Assembly: GCA_905197485.1 (NCBI GenBank)
Contig: CAJJYZ010000003.1
Coordinates: forward strand, 1 to 64,000
Source: an uncultured Lachnospiraceae bacterium
Lineage (GTDB): Bacteria; Bacillota; Clostridia; Lachnospirales; Lachnospiraceae
Direction of reading: 5' to 3'
Length of the DNA: 64,000 nt
The notes beneath the pieces were generated by a model, which did no database searches, was not told the origin of the DNA, and saw nothing but the letters and a program-made list of their open reading frames with translations. Positions 1 to 8,268 of this stretch are shown piece by piece (within the stretch, counting starts at the first letter, position 1; each line of letters begins with the position of its first letter). A program made the position numbers and the translations under genes.

Positions 1-11
1 GTAGTAACTAT

Positions 12-56
12 GTGGCTTTCAGCCACTTTCACGGCGAAGCCGTGAATAATATAGGA
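12..56. repeat. Paired short palindromes at window edge
   Basis: Two adjacent perfect inverted repeats are visible: GTGGCT-TTC-AGCCAC (12-26) and TTCACGGC-GAA-GCCGTGAA (28-46), followed by an AATAATATAGGATT stretch. No coding potential is evident. A similar GAA-loop hairpin followed by ATAGGATT occurs at 19405-19436, so this may be one copy of a dispersed palindromic element. It could also be a terminator for a gene outside the window. Confidence 0.4.
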
Positions 57-85
57 TTATTTTACATTTGAACTCTTTTTATTCA

Positions 86-111
86 AAAAAAGATTGCGCT
101 CTCGCGCAACC
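86..111 (-). terminator. Rho-independent terminator of the EamA-type gene
   Basis: On the minus strand an 8-bp stem, GGTTGCGC-GAGA-GCGCAATC with one G-U pair (92-111), is followed by seven T residues. It starts at the stop codon (113-115) of the permease gene. The GATTGCGC arm recurs in hairpins at 19327 and 38743. Confidence 0.8.
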
Positions 112-112
112 T

Positions 113-949
113 TTAAATGTTCAGAAAGACAAGCGCAATCAAAATCAATCCAATCGCCGCCTGCTGTCTCTTTGTTAATTTTTCTTTGAAACAAATCATT
201 CCAACGATACTGATAACCACAATCGTTGCAACGCTGTATGTCGGATAAGCAACCACTGCCGGCACCTGTCCCACCGCTTTTAATAAGAATCGCGCCGAAT
301 AGTAATTCGGAATCCCGACAAGCATTCCAAATAAGACGTCTTCTTTTGCCAGCTTCTGTCCTTTCTTCACAGCAAGTATCGCACAGAGAACGAATGCCGC
401 CACGAATGTCAGGCATAAGAAATGTTCCTCAAACTCTGGCGTCCCCATCTCGTCATAAATCTTTGCCATGAAATCAGCCGTTCCACCGCCGAACAGAAGG
501 AGAAACAATCCAAGTTTGAATGTGGCGCCTCCTTGTCCTTTTTCAAAATTAATGAGGACGATTGCCAATAACGCGATAACAAATCCAATGACTTGAAGTC
601 CTCCGGGCATCTCGTGAAATACGAAAATCGACAATAATGTCGGCACAAGTACTCCCAATCTCATGAATGTGGCTGAGAGTACGACTCCGTTTTTGCGTAT
701 GCTAATCTGCAGCACGACAAACGAAACAAGATACAGGATTCCATTCATCGTCCCGAGGCTGACCGCCCAGCCGATTCCTTCCCCTGTCGTGAACAATTTC
801 CCGACTCCCGTATAGAGAACGGATAACATGAGACACATCGCATAGTTGATGCAAAGCATACTGATGTTATGCTTCACATACCGCTCGCTGAAGCGGATTA
901 AAATAGAGACAAGCGCGCTGCTTGCAACTGCCAATACTAAATAAAACAT
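113..949 (-). CDS. EamA/DMT-superfamily permease
   Basis: This 278-aa, very hydrophobic protein has about ten predicted membrane helices arranged as two halves, the layout of drug/metabolite transporters. It begins directly with a membrane helix (MFYLVLAVASS) and ends in one (IGLILIALVFLNI), with a basic KEKLTKRQQ loop before the last helix, which is typical of EamA repeats. Such proteins export or import small metabolites across the cytoplasmic membrane, and the substrate cannot be read from sequence. The ATG is preceded by a GAGGAGAAAGA ribosome site. The gene is followed by its own terminator and lies 60 bp downstream of the YitT gene, from which a strong terminator separates it. It is therefore probably a single-gene unit. 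Confidence 0.8.
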   Translation of the reverse strand: MFYLVLAVASSALVSILIRFSERYVKHNISMLCINYAMCLMLSVLYTGVGKLFTTGEGIGWAVSLGTMNGILYLVSFVVLQISIRKNGVVLSATFMRLGVLVPTLLSIFVFHEMPGGLQVIGFVIALLAIVLINFEKGQGGATFKLGLFLLLFGGGTADFMAKIYDEMGTPEFEEHFLCLTFVAAFVLCAILAVKKGQKLAKEDVLFGMLVGIPNYYSARFLLKAVGQVPAVVAYPTYSVATIVVISIVGMICFKEKLTKRQQAAIGLILIALVFLNI

Positions 950-972
950 TCTTTCTCCTCTTTCTTTTCAAG

Positions 973-999
973 AAAAATATCGGAGCACACTGCTCCGAT
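973..999 (-). terminator. Terminator between YitT and EamA genes
   Basis: A perfect 9-bp stem, ATCGGAGCA-N3-TGCTCCGAT (979-999), is followed on the minus strand by ATTTTTC. It lies directly after the YitT-family stop codon and ends that transcript. Confidence 0.88.
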
Positions 1000-1009
1000 A
1001 GATTTTTCT

Positions 1010-1885
1010 CTATAGTCTTTTTTCAAAATTCCCCGTCACCGCAGTTCCTTCTGTGAAAATCATGAATGCCTTCGGGTCAATCTTCTGCACGATTCTCTTA
1101 ATCTGATTCACTTCGTATTTGGAAATCACGACGTACAGTATCTCCGTATTCTCATTCGTGTAAGCTCCGGTACCTTCCCAGTTCGTCACACCGCGCCCCG
1201 TCTCTTCCATAATCGCTTTCGCAATTCCAATCTTCTTCGTAAATATCATCACGCTCATATTGATATTCTGAATATGAATCTTATCGATTGCAAGAGACGT
1301 TACCGTCGCGTAAATCAAGGAATAAATGACGACTTCGATATCAAACAGCATCATACAGATTCCGTATACGCCGATGTTCATAATGATTCCAATCTTGCCT
1401 ACACTGAAACCAGGATACTTCTTCGCACAGAGGATTCCTACGATATCCTGTCCTCCTCCAGAACTTCCTCCGCGAAGAATCAAACCGGTTCCGACTCCCG
1501 CAATCAATCCGCCGATGATACACGCTGTCAGCATATCGCTGATAATCGGTTCTGTCGGAATCGGAATGGCTGTAAGCAGCACACTTTCCATCGTCGCCGC
1601 AATGACTGTCCGGACACAGAAACTCTTGCCAATCCCTTTCCACGCCAGATAAAAGAGCGGCACGTTCAATATGTAAAAAATGATACCTGCAAGGTCAATA
1701 TTCCCTGCATCTACATGCAGTACGCTTACCACAAATGTTCGGATGAGCTGTGCCACACCCATGAATCCGCCGTTATATAAGTTCAACGGCATAATAATCA
1801 GATTAACACCAAGCGCAAAGAGCAGACTTCCCAAAAACGTCCACCCAAGCTGTGCCATCGCACGTTTCTTATTACTCCATTCCAT
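1010..1885 (-). CDS. YitT family membrane protein (DUF161/DUF2179)
   Basis: This 291-aa protein has an N-terminal block of five to six membrane helices (about residues 12-200), with the conserved glycine-rich loop GLILRGGSSGGGQDIVG at about 134-150. A soluble C-terminal DUF2179 domain of about 80 residues follows and contains NENTEILYVVISKYEV and the closing FEGTAV-like segment. This is the normal full-length architecture of YitT/YqfU/YpjC proteins. Their transport or signalling role remains poorly defined. The ATG has an AGGAGAAAGAAG site. The gene sits 21 bp after the alarmone synthetase gene and is likely cotranscribed with it. It ends at a strong hairpin. Confidence 0.88.
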   Translation of the reverse strand: MEWSNKKRAMAQLGWTFLGSLLFALGVNLIIMPLNLYNGGFMGVAQLIRTFVVSVLHVDAGNIDLAGIIFYILNVPLFYLAWKGIGKSFCVRTVIAATMESVLLTAIPIPTEPIISDMLTACIIGGLIAGVGTGLILRGGSSGGGQDIVGILCAKKYPGFSVGKIGIIMNIGVYGICMMLFDIEVVIYSLIYATVTSLAIDKIHIQNINMSVMIFTKKIGIAKAIMEETGRGVTNWEGTGAYTNENTEILYVVISKYEVNQIKRIVQKIDPKAFMIFTEGTAVTGNFEKRL

Positions 1886-1906
1886 CTTCTTTCTCCTGTT
1901 TGTATG

Positions 1907-2623
1907 TTATAAGACTCCCAGCTTCGCCGCCTCCTGCAGATGCTCTTCCGATGCTTTCTTCTGCTTCTTCGCAGTCTCTTCTCTGCTTAAGCACTCCTGA
2001 ATCGCATTGTTGAGTGAAAGCATCTTCTCATCCAGTCCCGATACCATCTCCGCGCAGTCCCTCAATTCCCTGCTGATGTATTCCGGGGCATTGCCTTCAA
2101 ACTTATAGTAAATCTTATGTTCCAGGCTTGCCCAGAAATCCATGGCAATCGTTCGTATCTGAATCTCTACTTTCGTGTCCACCACACTATCCGATAAGAA
2201 AATCGGTACTGAAACGAGCATATGGTAACTCTTGTATCCGCTTTCCTTCGGAGTCTTGATATAGTCTTTTATCGTCAGTACTTTTAAATCCGTTTGGTTC
2301 CCTATCATCGCGGCCAACCGGTAAATGTCCGATGTGAAAGAACAAATCAAACGCACGCCCGCAATATCGTTGATATATTCAATCATATTCTCAATCGATA
2401 CCTCGTAGCCATAGCGCTTCAGCTTCTTCACAATACTTTCCGGGGTCTTGATTCTTGTCTTAATGTGCTCAATCGGATTGTAACGATGTACGTGCTTGAA
2501 TTCATCGTTCAGAATCTCAAGCTTCGTTCCTACTTCTTTCAACGCTGAGTTGTATAAAAACATCGCTGTCATCCAGGCGTCTACGTCGTCATAATCCATG
2601 ATTGCTTTCATTACATCCTGCAT
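1907..2623 (-). CDS. Small alarmone synthetase (RelA/SpoT synthetase domain)
   Basis: The protein is 238 aa from the ATG at 2623, which has a clear AGGAGGAAGAATC site; the open frame extends 22 codons further without one. It contains only the pppGpp synthetase domain. Visible motifs are DIAGVRLICSF, GYKSYHMLVSVP and the acidic/aromatic EIQIRTIAMDFWASLEHKIYYK region. The length and the absence of HD hydrolase, TGS and ACT domains place it with the RelQ/YjbM small synthetases, which transfer pyrophosphate from ATP to GDP or GTP. It would feed the stringent response independently of a ribosome-bound Rel. The YitT gene follows in the same direction. The distinction between RelQ and RelP is not settled here. 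Confidence 0.88.
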   Translation of the reverse strand: MQDVMKAIMDYDDVDAWMTAMFLYNSALKEVGTKLEILNDEFKHVHRYNPIEHIKTRIKTPESIVKKLKRYGYEVSIENMIEYINDIAGVRLICSFTSDIYRLAAMIGNQTDLKVLTIKDYIKTPKESGYKSYHMLVSVPIFLSDSVVDTKVEIQIRTIAMDFWASLEHKIYYKFEGNAPEYISRELRDCAEMVSGLDEKMLSLNNAIQECLSREETAKKQKKASEEHLQEAAKLGVL

Positions 2624-2711
2624 GATTCTTCCTCCTGTTTCCCGAAGAGTTTTCCCATTTAGTATACCATATCCGGGGACTCTTGTCATAGACTTAAGAG
2701 TTTTTTTAGAT

Positions 2712-3776
2712 TTAAAGTTCCAGTTTCATATCCCCTTGTTTAATCCACTTTTTCTTCCGCATGAATTCTGATATCACCGCTGTAATGATTGCCGGAAGTA
2801 TCAGCTGAATCACGAAGATTTTCACAACGACAACCACTCCCGGCTCTACCGCGGACATGGTCTGCCATGTCATAATCTGTCCTACAAGTCCGGCCGTTCC
2901 CATCCCGGCTCCTGTCGCATTATTCGTCATCTTCAGCAGTAACGTGGATATCGGTCCTAAGATTGCGCTGGATAGGATTGCCGGAAGCCAGATAAGCGGA
3001 TTCCTTACAATATTCGGAATCTGAAGCATGGACGTTCCGATGCCTTGAGCAAGCAATCCGCCAAACTTATTCTCCCGGAAGCTTGCCACTGCAAATCCTA
3101 CCATATTACAACAGCACCCTACGGTAGCCGCTCCCGCCGCCAGTCCGTTCAGATTCAAAATGACACTCAAAGCCGCAGAGCTGATTGGGAGAGTCAGCGC
3201 CATCCCCATCAGGACAGAAACTACGATTCCCATCACGAGCGGCTGCTGCTCTGTCCCCCAGTTAATCATCTCACCGATACGCGTCATAAATTTTGAGATG
3301 GACGGGCCTACGAGAAGTCCCGCTGTCGCCCCCGTTCCAATCGTAATCATCGGCGTCAGGAGAATATCGATTTTCGTCTTTCCGGATAGCAATCGTCCGA
3401 TTTCGATTCCTACATACGCTGCAATAAACGCTCCCAAAGGCTCTCCGGGTCCGGTAAACACCATCGCTCCTCCGTCCAATACGTTTCCCGCCAACAGAGG
3501 ACTCGCATATCCTCCGACCATTCCTGCCGTTGCCGCGGAAAGCACGACGAGCCCGCTTGTCTGAAACCGATAAGCAACTCCCACACCGATTCCGGCGCTC
3601 GTCAAAGATGCGGCAACTTTCCCCACCGCATAGAGCATCTCACCGGTTTGTCCCCCGATAAGCGTTCCGATTTGCTGGATAATCGTTCCTACAATCAAGG
3701 TTGCAAAAAGCCCCTGCGCCATTCCGCTCAAACCCTCGATAAAAATCCGGTCTAATAATTTCTTTAACCAATTCAA
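2712..3776 (-). CDS. PTS sugar transporter subunit IIC, PfoR-like
   Basis: This 354-aa integral membrane protein has nine to ten hydrophobic segments and many glycine-rich turns (GVGVAYRFQTSGLVV, GTGATAGLLVGPSISKF, GAGMGTAGLVGQI). The pattern fits the PTS_EIIC_2 family that includes the clostridial protein once called perfringolysin regulator PfoR. The start is TTG at 3776: no ATG lies nearby, and a GAGTGAGGT site sits 9-10 bases upstream inside the end of the preceding small gene. No IIA, IIB or HPr domain is attached or adjacent, so the sugar and phosphoryl partner are unknown. It may form one transcript with the DUF1016 fragment and the hydrolase upstream. Confidence 0.82.
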   Translation of the reverse strand: MNWLKKLLDRIFIEGLSGMAQGLFATLIVGTIIQQIGTLIGGQTGEMLYAVGKVAASLTSAGIGVGVAYRFQTSGLVVLSAATAGMVGGYASPLLAGNVLDGGAMVFTGPGEPLGAFIAAYVGIEIGRLLSGKTKIDILLTPMITIGTGATAGLLVGPSISKFMTRIGEMINWGTEQQPLVMGIVVSVLMGMALTLPISSAALSVILNLNGLAAGAATVGCCCNMVGFAVASFRENKFGGLLAQGIGTSMLQIPNIVRNPLIWLPAILSSAILGPISTLLLKMTNNATGAGMGTAGLVGQIMTWQTMSAVEPGVVVVVKIFVIQLILPAIITAVISEFMRKKKWIKQGDMKLEL

Positions 3777-3777
3777 T

Positions 3778-4134
3778 TTATTTTACCTCACTCTGACTAG
3801 TAAAATGTGTCCAGTTCAAATTCGGAACGCACGCGTTCCAAATCTCTTTATCTGGAAACATCAAATAAAATTTCCGAAAGTTTCTTAGATTCCGTTCTGA
3901 GAATCCATTTCCAAATTCTCCTATTAGCTCTTCTGACAAACACGAAATAAGTTTTTTCCCGTAAAATGCTCTATGCTCACCTTGTTGTTCTTCTTCAACA
4001 ATTCGTTTGCCTATGTTCCAATACGTCAATATCATAGTCTTATTGGCAAGATGATAGACATTCTCTCTTCCCTCCGAAATAATTCCTTTCACATCTGTAA
4101 TAACGGACTGATAAAGAATCCTATCTTTTTCCAT
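3778..4134 (-). pseudogene. DUF1016 N-terminal fragment (truncated YhcG-like nuclease)
   Basis: The frame encodes 118 aa matching the N-terminal DUF1016 domain of YhcG proteins: YWNIGKRIVEEEQQGEHRA, then GFSERNLRNFRKFYLMFP and LNWTHF. Intact YhcG proteins are roughly 330-350 aa and carry a PD-(D/E)XK-type nuclease domain after this point. Here the reading ends just after THF with an unrelated SQSEVK tail, so the catalytic part is missing. It has an ATG with a GAGGTGAG site only two bases after the hydrolase stop, and its own end carries the ribosome site of the PTS gene. It may still be translated. Its last 21 bases resemble the last 21 bases of the upstream hydrolase gene at 17 positions, a hint at how the fragment arose. 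Confidence 0.75.
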
Positions 4135-4136
4135 AC

Positions 4137-4652
4137 TTATCTCACCTCAATCTGACACATCTTCATCGTCATCAGCGCCGCCTCATGGCTCTCCGGCGTC
4201 ACACCTGCGCAGCATGCTCCGTCTACCATTATCTTCGCTTCCGGAAGCGCCGCTTTCAGAAGCAATGCATTGGACACGACACAGATATCTGTACACAAAC
4301 CAACCAGTTCTATTTCTTCATATCCACCTGCCGCAATCACGTGTGCAAGCTGTACGCTTCCGAAAGTCGGTTTGTCATATACTTTTTCCACATATGGTTT
4401 CAACCCGTCTATGATTTCCCAGCCTTCTGTCCCTTTCACACAGTGAACAACCGGAAGATTCTTTCCTTCCTGCGTTTCTAAATATTGTTCCGTATGCGTA
4501 TCCTTTGTAAAAAGAATCTCTACGCCATCTTCCCGACACTTCTTTACCTTCTCTACGACCTTTTCCACAATCGCTTCCGCTTCTTTTGTCCCAAGACTTC
4601 CTGTCACAAAATCATTCTGCATATCTACTACAATCAATACTTTTCTCATCAT
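4137..4652 (-). CDS. Isochorismatase-family cysteine hydrolase (nicotinamidase-like)
   Basis: This 171-aa cytosolic protein has the isochorismatase fold. The catalytic Asp lies in VVDMQNDFVTGSLG (Asp10), the conserved Lys is probably in the VVHCVKGTEGWE region, and the nucleophilic Cys is in LVGLCTDICVVSNAL. The FVTGSLG and DTHTEQY stretches resemble nicotinamidases (nicotinamide to nicotinate, NAD salvage), but the protein is shorter than PncA and the substrate is not certain. Tandem ATG codons follow a GGGAGGAAGC site. The DUF1016 fragment and the PTS gene follow in the same direction with almost no spacing. Confidence 0.85.
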   Translation of the reverse strand: MMRKVLIVVDMQNDFVTGSLGTKEAEAIVEKVVEKVKKCREDGVEILFTKDTHTEQYLETQEGKNLPVVHCVKGTEGWEIIDGLKPYVEKVYDKPTFGSVQLAHVIAAGGYEEIELVGLCTDICVVSNALLLKAALPEAKIMVDGACCAGVTPESHEAALMTMKMCQIEVR

Positions 4653-4778
4653 GCTTCCTCCCTGTATTTCCTTCTATACGATTCACTTCCTCTATTATTA
4701 CACGAAAAAGAGTGGAAAAACAAGTATGAAAATGTTATGATGTTCCCAACAAAAACAGAACATTATAGGAGGGATATC

Positions 4779-5042
4779 ATGTTTCGCCTTTGGGGTAAAA
4801 TTTTTAAAGATAACAGATTAATCAAAGATACCGTCATAACTGACGACTCGGAAGATACGCGCACCCATAAGATTTTTCACGCGTTGGATTCTATATGTTA
4901 TGAATTCGACTTAAGTAAACCAATTTGGCTTGATTCTACCATCGAGGACTTTAAAAGACACGATAAAGCCAGGTTCTATCAGGACAGCTTTATCGATTCG
5001 ATTGATTTCGATTACCTGGAAATTCATGTGATTGAAGAATAA
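4779..5042 (+). CDS. Small soluble protein of unknown function (87 aa)
   Basis: I chose the ATG at 4779 because it follows a strong GGAGGGATATC site; the longer open frame runs back into the opposite-strand hydrolase gene without a site. The protein starts MFRLWGKIFKDNRLIKD and is acidic, with no membrane segment and an ordered mix of charged and aromatic residues (KPIWLDSTIEDFKRHDKARFYQDSF). I recognise no catalytic motif. It is transcribed divergently from the hydrolase gene and ends in front of a clear terminator, so it looks like a genuine monocistronic gene. No function is proposed. Confidence 0.75.
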   Translation: MFRLWGKIFKDNRLIKDTVITDDSEDTRTHKIFHALDSICYEFDLSKPIWLDSTIEDFKRHDKARFYQDSFIDSIDFDYLEIHVIEE

Positions 5043-5056
5043 GTCAAAATAATTAA

Positions 5057-5085
5057 GGGGCTGTCCTAAGACAGCCCCAAATCAT
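5057..5085. terminator. Bidirectional terminator
   Basis: A perfect 9-bp stem, GGGGCTGTC-CTAA-GACAGCCCC (5057-5078), has A/T-rich flanks on both sides. It can serve the small plus-strand gene ending at 5042. The opposite strand has a T-rich tail (TTAATTATTTT), so it can also act on transcripts coming from the Na/Pi gene. Confidence 0.8.
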
Positions 5086-5147
5086 CAATTTTGTATCGAA
5101 TTTCTTTATTCTCAAGAAAATTCTCTCTTTACAACATCCTGACCCTT

Positions 5148-6782
5148 CTAGTGTTCTAATACTTCTTCCGCAATATTTCTTGCATGGTCAGAAATACGTT
5201 CCAGACATACAAGCGCATCTAAGAATACGATTCCGGAATCTGTATTACACTGGTTGTTTGCCAATCTCTTAATGTGTTTTGTCCGAAGGGAAACTTCCAG
5301 TCCATCTGCCTGTGTCTCCTTCTCGATTACCCTGAGAGCTTTCTCCTGACTCTTCTCTTCAAATGCTTCTACCGCATACTTGAAGCTGTCTGTACATACG
5401 TCCAGCATCTCCTTCAATCCTTCTGCTCCGGACTCTGAGAATTCTGCTTTCTTCTCATACAACGTCTCCGCATACTCGGAAATATTTTCACAATAATCGC
5501 TGACTCTCTCCATATCGGAAATAATCTGCAGCAAGTGCGCCACTTCCTGATGTTCTTTGTCGCTGACGCGAAGCGATGAAATCTTAATCGCATACTCGGA
5601 AATTCCGGCGCTCAACTGGTCCACAATCGATTCTTCGTCTTTGATTGCCTGGATATCTTCTTTATTCAGCGTAAACATGACTCTCTTCGCTTTCTCAAGA
5701 GATTCTAATACAAGGTGACCCATACGGGAAATCTCTGTAATTGTAGACTGAAGAGCAATACCAGGTGTCTCTAACATACGGTCGTCAAGGAGTACTACGC
5801 TGTCATCCTGCGCTGTCTCATCCACACGTCCAATCTTCTTCGCAAGTAAGATGATGAAGTTGGATACCGGGAAGAGAAGTACAGTCGTTCCGATATTAAA
5901 CGCTGTGTGTACCGTACTAATCTGTGTCTGTGTAATCATGCCTTCTCCAAGTGTCGGGTTAATTGCCTTGAAGAATACGATTGCCACGATACTGAAAATC
6001 ACAGTACCGATAATATTGAATAACAAGTGCATCAAAGCAGCTGTCTTCGCATTCTTCTTTGCGCCAACGCTGGAAAGCATAGCTGTCACGCATGTACCGA
6101 TGTTCTGTCCCATGATAATGTAGATGGCCGCGCTCATCGGAACAAGCCCTGCTGCCGCGAGACTCTGCAAAATACCGACAGAGGCAGAGGAACTTTGGAT
6201 GATTGCCGTAACGCCTGCACCCGCTAAAATTCCAAGGAACGGATTGCGTCCTAATGTAACGAATAACTCTGCAAACTGCGGAGAATCCTGAAGCGGAGCT
6301 ACCGCGGTTGACATCGTGGAAATACCTACAAATAAGATACCGAATCCAACAATAATGCTGGAAATATCTTTGGATGAGTGTCTCTTCCCTGTCAGCATGA
6401 TAACCACACCGATGATAATTGCAATCGGCGCCAGGTTTGTCGGGCTCAACGCCTTCGCCCACTCCACACTGGACACAAGCCATCCGGTTACCGTCGTACC
6501 GATGTTGGCTCCCATGATAACTCCCATCGCCTGTCCCAGGTTCATAATACCCGCATTTACAAATCCAACAACCATAACGGTTGTCGCAGACGAGCTCTGA
6601 ATAACGGCTGTGATTAATGCTCCTAAAAGCACACCGAAAAATTTGTTCTTTGTCAGTACCTCAAGCAGGGATTTCATTTTATTGCCGGCTGCATTCTCAA
6701 GGCCTTGCGCCATAATCTGCATCCCGTAAATGAACATACCCAAACCACCCGCAAAAGGTATTAAAATCTCTGTGTAATTCAT
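5148..6782 (-). CDS. Na/Pi cotransporter family protein with PhoU domain
   Basis: This 544-aa protein joins two modules. The membrane part (about residues 1-310) contains two inverted Na/Pi repeats, each with the signature QSSSA motif (AVIQSSSATTVMVVGF and AIIQSSSASVGILQSL). The soluble C-terminal part (about 340-544) is helical and PhoU-like (EISRMGHLVLESLEKA, ISDMERVSDYCENISEYAE, LVCLERISDHARNIAEEV). Such proteins take up phosphate with sodium, the PhoU part giving phosphate-responsive control. The ATG has a GGGAGGAAACCA site. Three 11-bp-spaced repeats upstream resemble a Pho box. The length is normal. Confidence 0.92.
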   Translation of the reverse strand: MNYTEILIPFAGGLGMFIYGMQIMAQGLENAAGNKMKSLLEVLTKNKFFGVLLGALITAVIQSSSATTVMVVGFVNAGIMNLGQAMGVIMGANIGTTVTGWLVSSVEWAKALSPTNLAPIAIIIGVVIMLTGKRHSSKDISSIIVGFGILFVGISTMSTAVAPLQDSPQFAELFVTLGRNPFLGILAGAGVTAIIQSSSASVGILQSLAAAGLVPMSAAIYIIMGQNIGTCVTAMLSSVGAKKNAKTAALMHLLFNIIGTVIFSIVAIVFFKAINPTLGEGMITQTQISTVHTAFNIGTTVLLFPVSNFIILLAKKIGRVDETAQDDSVVLLDDRMLETPGIALQSTITEISRMGHLVLESLEKAKRVMFTLNKEDIQAIKDEESIVDQLSAGISEYAIKISSLRVSDKEHQEVAHLLQIISDMERVSDYCENISEYAETLYEKKAEFSESGAEGLKEMLDVCTDSFKYAVEAFEEKSQEKALRVIEKETQADGLEVSLRTKHIKRLANNQCNTDSGIVFLDALVCLERISDHARNIAEEVLEH

Positions 6783-6816
6783 TGGTTTCCTCCCTTGTAA
6801 AACTGTGAATACGCAC

Positions 6817-6844
6817 TTTACATATTTCTTACATCTTTTTTACA
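6817..6844 (-). promoter_or_regulatory. Pho-box-like triple direct repeat
   Basis: Plus-strand hexamers TTTACA (6817), CTTACA (6828) and TTTACA (6839) are spaced exactly 11 bp apart. Read on the gene's strand they are TGTAA-N6-TGTAA-N6-TGTAA, the periodicity bound by PhoB/PhoP-type response regulators. The block lies 35-62 bp upstream of the Na/Pi cotransporter ATG. Control by a PhoP-type regulator is inferred from this position and the gene's function. No phoPR genes lie in the window. Confidence 0.55.
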
Positions 6845-6896
6845 ATATCATTTTATGCGCGGAAACACAACTATTTTTTTCACATTTCTTCTTTCT

Positions 6897-7253
6897 TTAA
6901 TGTTTCATTTTCGGTTCAAAAATCCAGGAAGCGATGTATCCAAAGATTAACGCCGCCGAAGTCCCTGCCGCAGCCGCTTTGAAGCCCCCGAGAAACGTTC
7001 CGATGAATCCTTCGGCATGAATGGCTTCTTTCACCCCTTGAAACAACACGTTTCCAAATCCGAGAAGCGGAACGCTCGCCCCCGCTCCCGCAAATTCCTG
7101 AAACGGTTCATAGACGCCGCAAAAGCCAAGCACCGCTCCGAAACATACAAGCATCACCATCACACGCCCCGGCATCAGCTTCGTCCTGTCCAGTAATATC
7201 TGAGCAAGGGCACAAATCAAGCCTCCCACCCAGAATGCATTGATATAATCCAT
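6897..7253 (-). CDS. spoVAEb: Stage V sporulation protein AE (SpoVAEb)
   Basis: From the ATG at 7253 (AGGAGG six bases upstream, formed with the preceding ATGAAA) the protein is 118 aa with about four membrane helices. It shows the SpoVAEb pattern: MDYINAFWVGGLICALAQILLD at the start, the AGASVPLLGFGNVLFQGV loop and the closing AGTSAALIFGYIASWIFEP helix. It belongs to the inner-membrane channel that moves Ca-dipicolinate into the forespore and out at germination, together with SpoVAC and SpoVAD. It is the last gene of the spoVA operon here. SpoVAEa and SpoVAF are not present next to it. Confidence 0.92.
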   Translation of the reverse strand: MDYINAFWVGGLICALAQILLDRTKLMPGRVMVMLVCFGAVLGFCGVYEPFQEFAGAGASVPLLGFGNVLFQGVKEAIHAEGFIGTFLGGFKAAAAGTSAALIFGYIASWIFEPKMKH

Positions 7254-7263
7254 TTTCATCCTC

Positions 7264-8268
7264 CTAACAGTGTTCCAGCACAATTCCATGGGCTATGCCC
7301 GGAACACTCTCCCCTTCATTGAAGCTGACAGTAGACATTAGCGCCCCTGTCGGTACGAACAATACCCGTTTCCACTCTCCCTTTTCAAGTTTCGGAAGAA
7401 TATAGGACGCAAGCGTTGTCGCCGCACAGCCGCAGCCGCTCCCTCCGGCATGGGTGTCCTGTGTGTTCTGGTCGAAAATCACCATACCGCAGTCCATGTG
7501 ATTCTGTTTGATATCTCTTCCTTCTTTTCTCATTAGGTCAAACAAGATGCTCTGCCCCACATATCCCAAATCTCCGGTGATGATGCGGTCATAATCGCTT
7601 TCCTCCCTTCCCATATCCTCCAGGTTTCGTAAAATAGTATCGCAGGCTGCCGGAGCCATACATGCCCCCATGTTCTGGGAATCTTTCAGACCATAATCCA
7701 CAATTTTCCCTACGGTGACGCCGGATATCCGCACTTTGCTCTTCCTTTTTCCCACGAGAAATGCTCCGCTTCCCGTCACCGTCCACTGGGCGGACAACGG
7801 TCTCTGCGTCGCATATCCAAGCGGAAAGCGGAACTCTTTCTCCGCGCTTCCAAAATGACTGGATGTCACCGCAAGCACGAGGTCTCCGTATCCCCCTGCC
7901 ACCGTCATGGCGCTCAATGCAATGGCTTCCCCGGAAGTGGAACACGCCCCATAAAGACCAAACATCGGAATCTGCAACGCCTCGGTTCCCATGCTTGTAG
8001 CTATCCCTTGACGCAGCAAGTCTCCGCCGTAGAGATAGCGCACCTCCTGCGGGGAGACGTGGACTTTCCGAAGCGCCATCAGGCACGCCTCCTTCTGCAT
8101 CGTACTCTCCGCCGCTTCCCACGTCTCCTCTCCGAAGAGGTCGTCTTTCCCGACTTTGTCAAACAGTTTCCCAAGAGGGCCTTCCCCTTCTTTCTTTCCT
8201 ACAATCGAACCGCTGCTCACAATGAACGGCGCCTGTTCAAATTCAATACTCTGACTTCCCCGAATCAC
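7264..8268 (-). CDS. spoVAD: Stage V sporulation protein AD (SpoVAD)
   Basis: The 334-aa protein resembles thiolase/ketoacyl-synthase folds, as expected for SpoVAD, the dipicolinic-acid-binding subunit. Visible landmarks are GLYGACSTSGEAIALSAMT, LAVTSSHFGSAEKEFRFPL, GDLGYVGQSILFDLM and HAGGSGCGCAATTLASYIL. The start is placed at GTG 8268, where VIRGSQSIEFEQAPFIVSSGS matches the family's N terminus; the GTGA overlap with the spoVAC stop implies translational coupling. The longer frame upstream lies inside spoVAC and is not used. SpoVAEb follows after 10 bp. Confidence 0.92.
   Translation of the reverse strand: MIRGSQSIEFEQAPFIVSSGSIVGKKEGEGPLGKLFDKVGKDDLFGEETWEAAESTMQKEACLMALRKVHVSPQEVRYLYGGDLLRQGIATSMGTEALQIPMFGLYGACSTSGEAIALSAMTVAGGYGDLVLAVTSSHFGSAEKEFRFPLGYATQRPLSAQWTVTGSGAFLVGKRKSKVRISGVTVGKIVDYGLKDSQNMGACMAPAACDTILRNLEDMGREESDYDRIITGDLGYVGQSILFDLMRKEGRDIKQNHMDCGMVIFDQNTQDTHAGGSGCGCAATTLASYILPKLEKGEWKRVLFVPTGALMSTVSFNEGESVPGIAHGIVLEHC

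Noticed and set aside
7589..8122. Long minus-strand ORF within spoVAD
   Set aside because: Out-of-frame shadow of spoVAD with no family resemblance and arginine/serine-rich composition.
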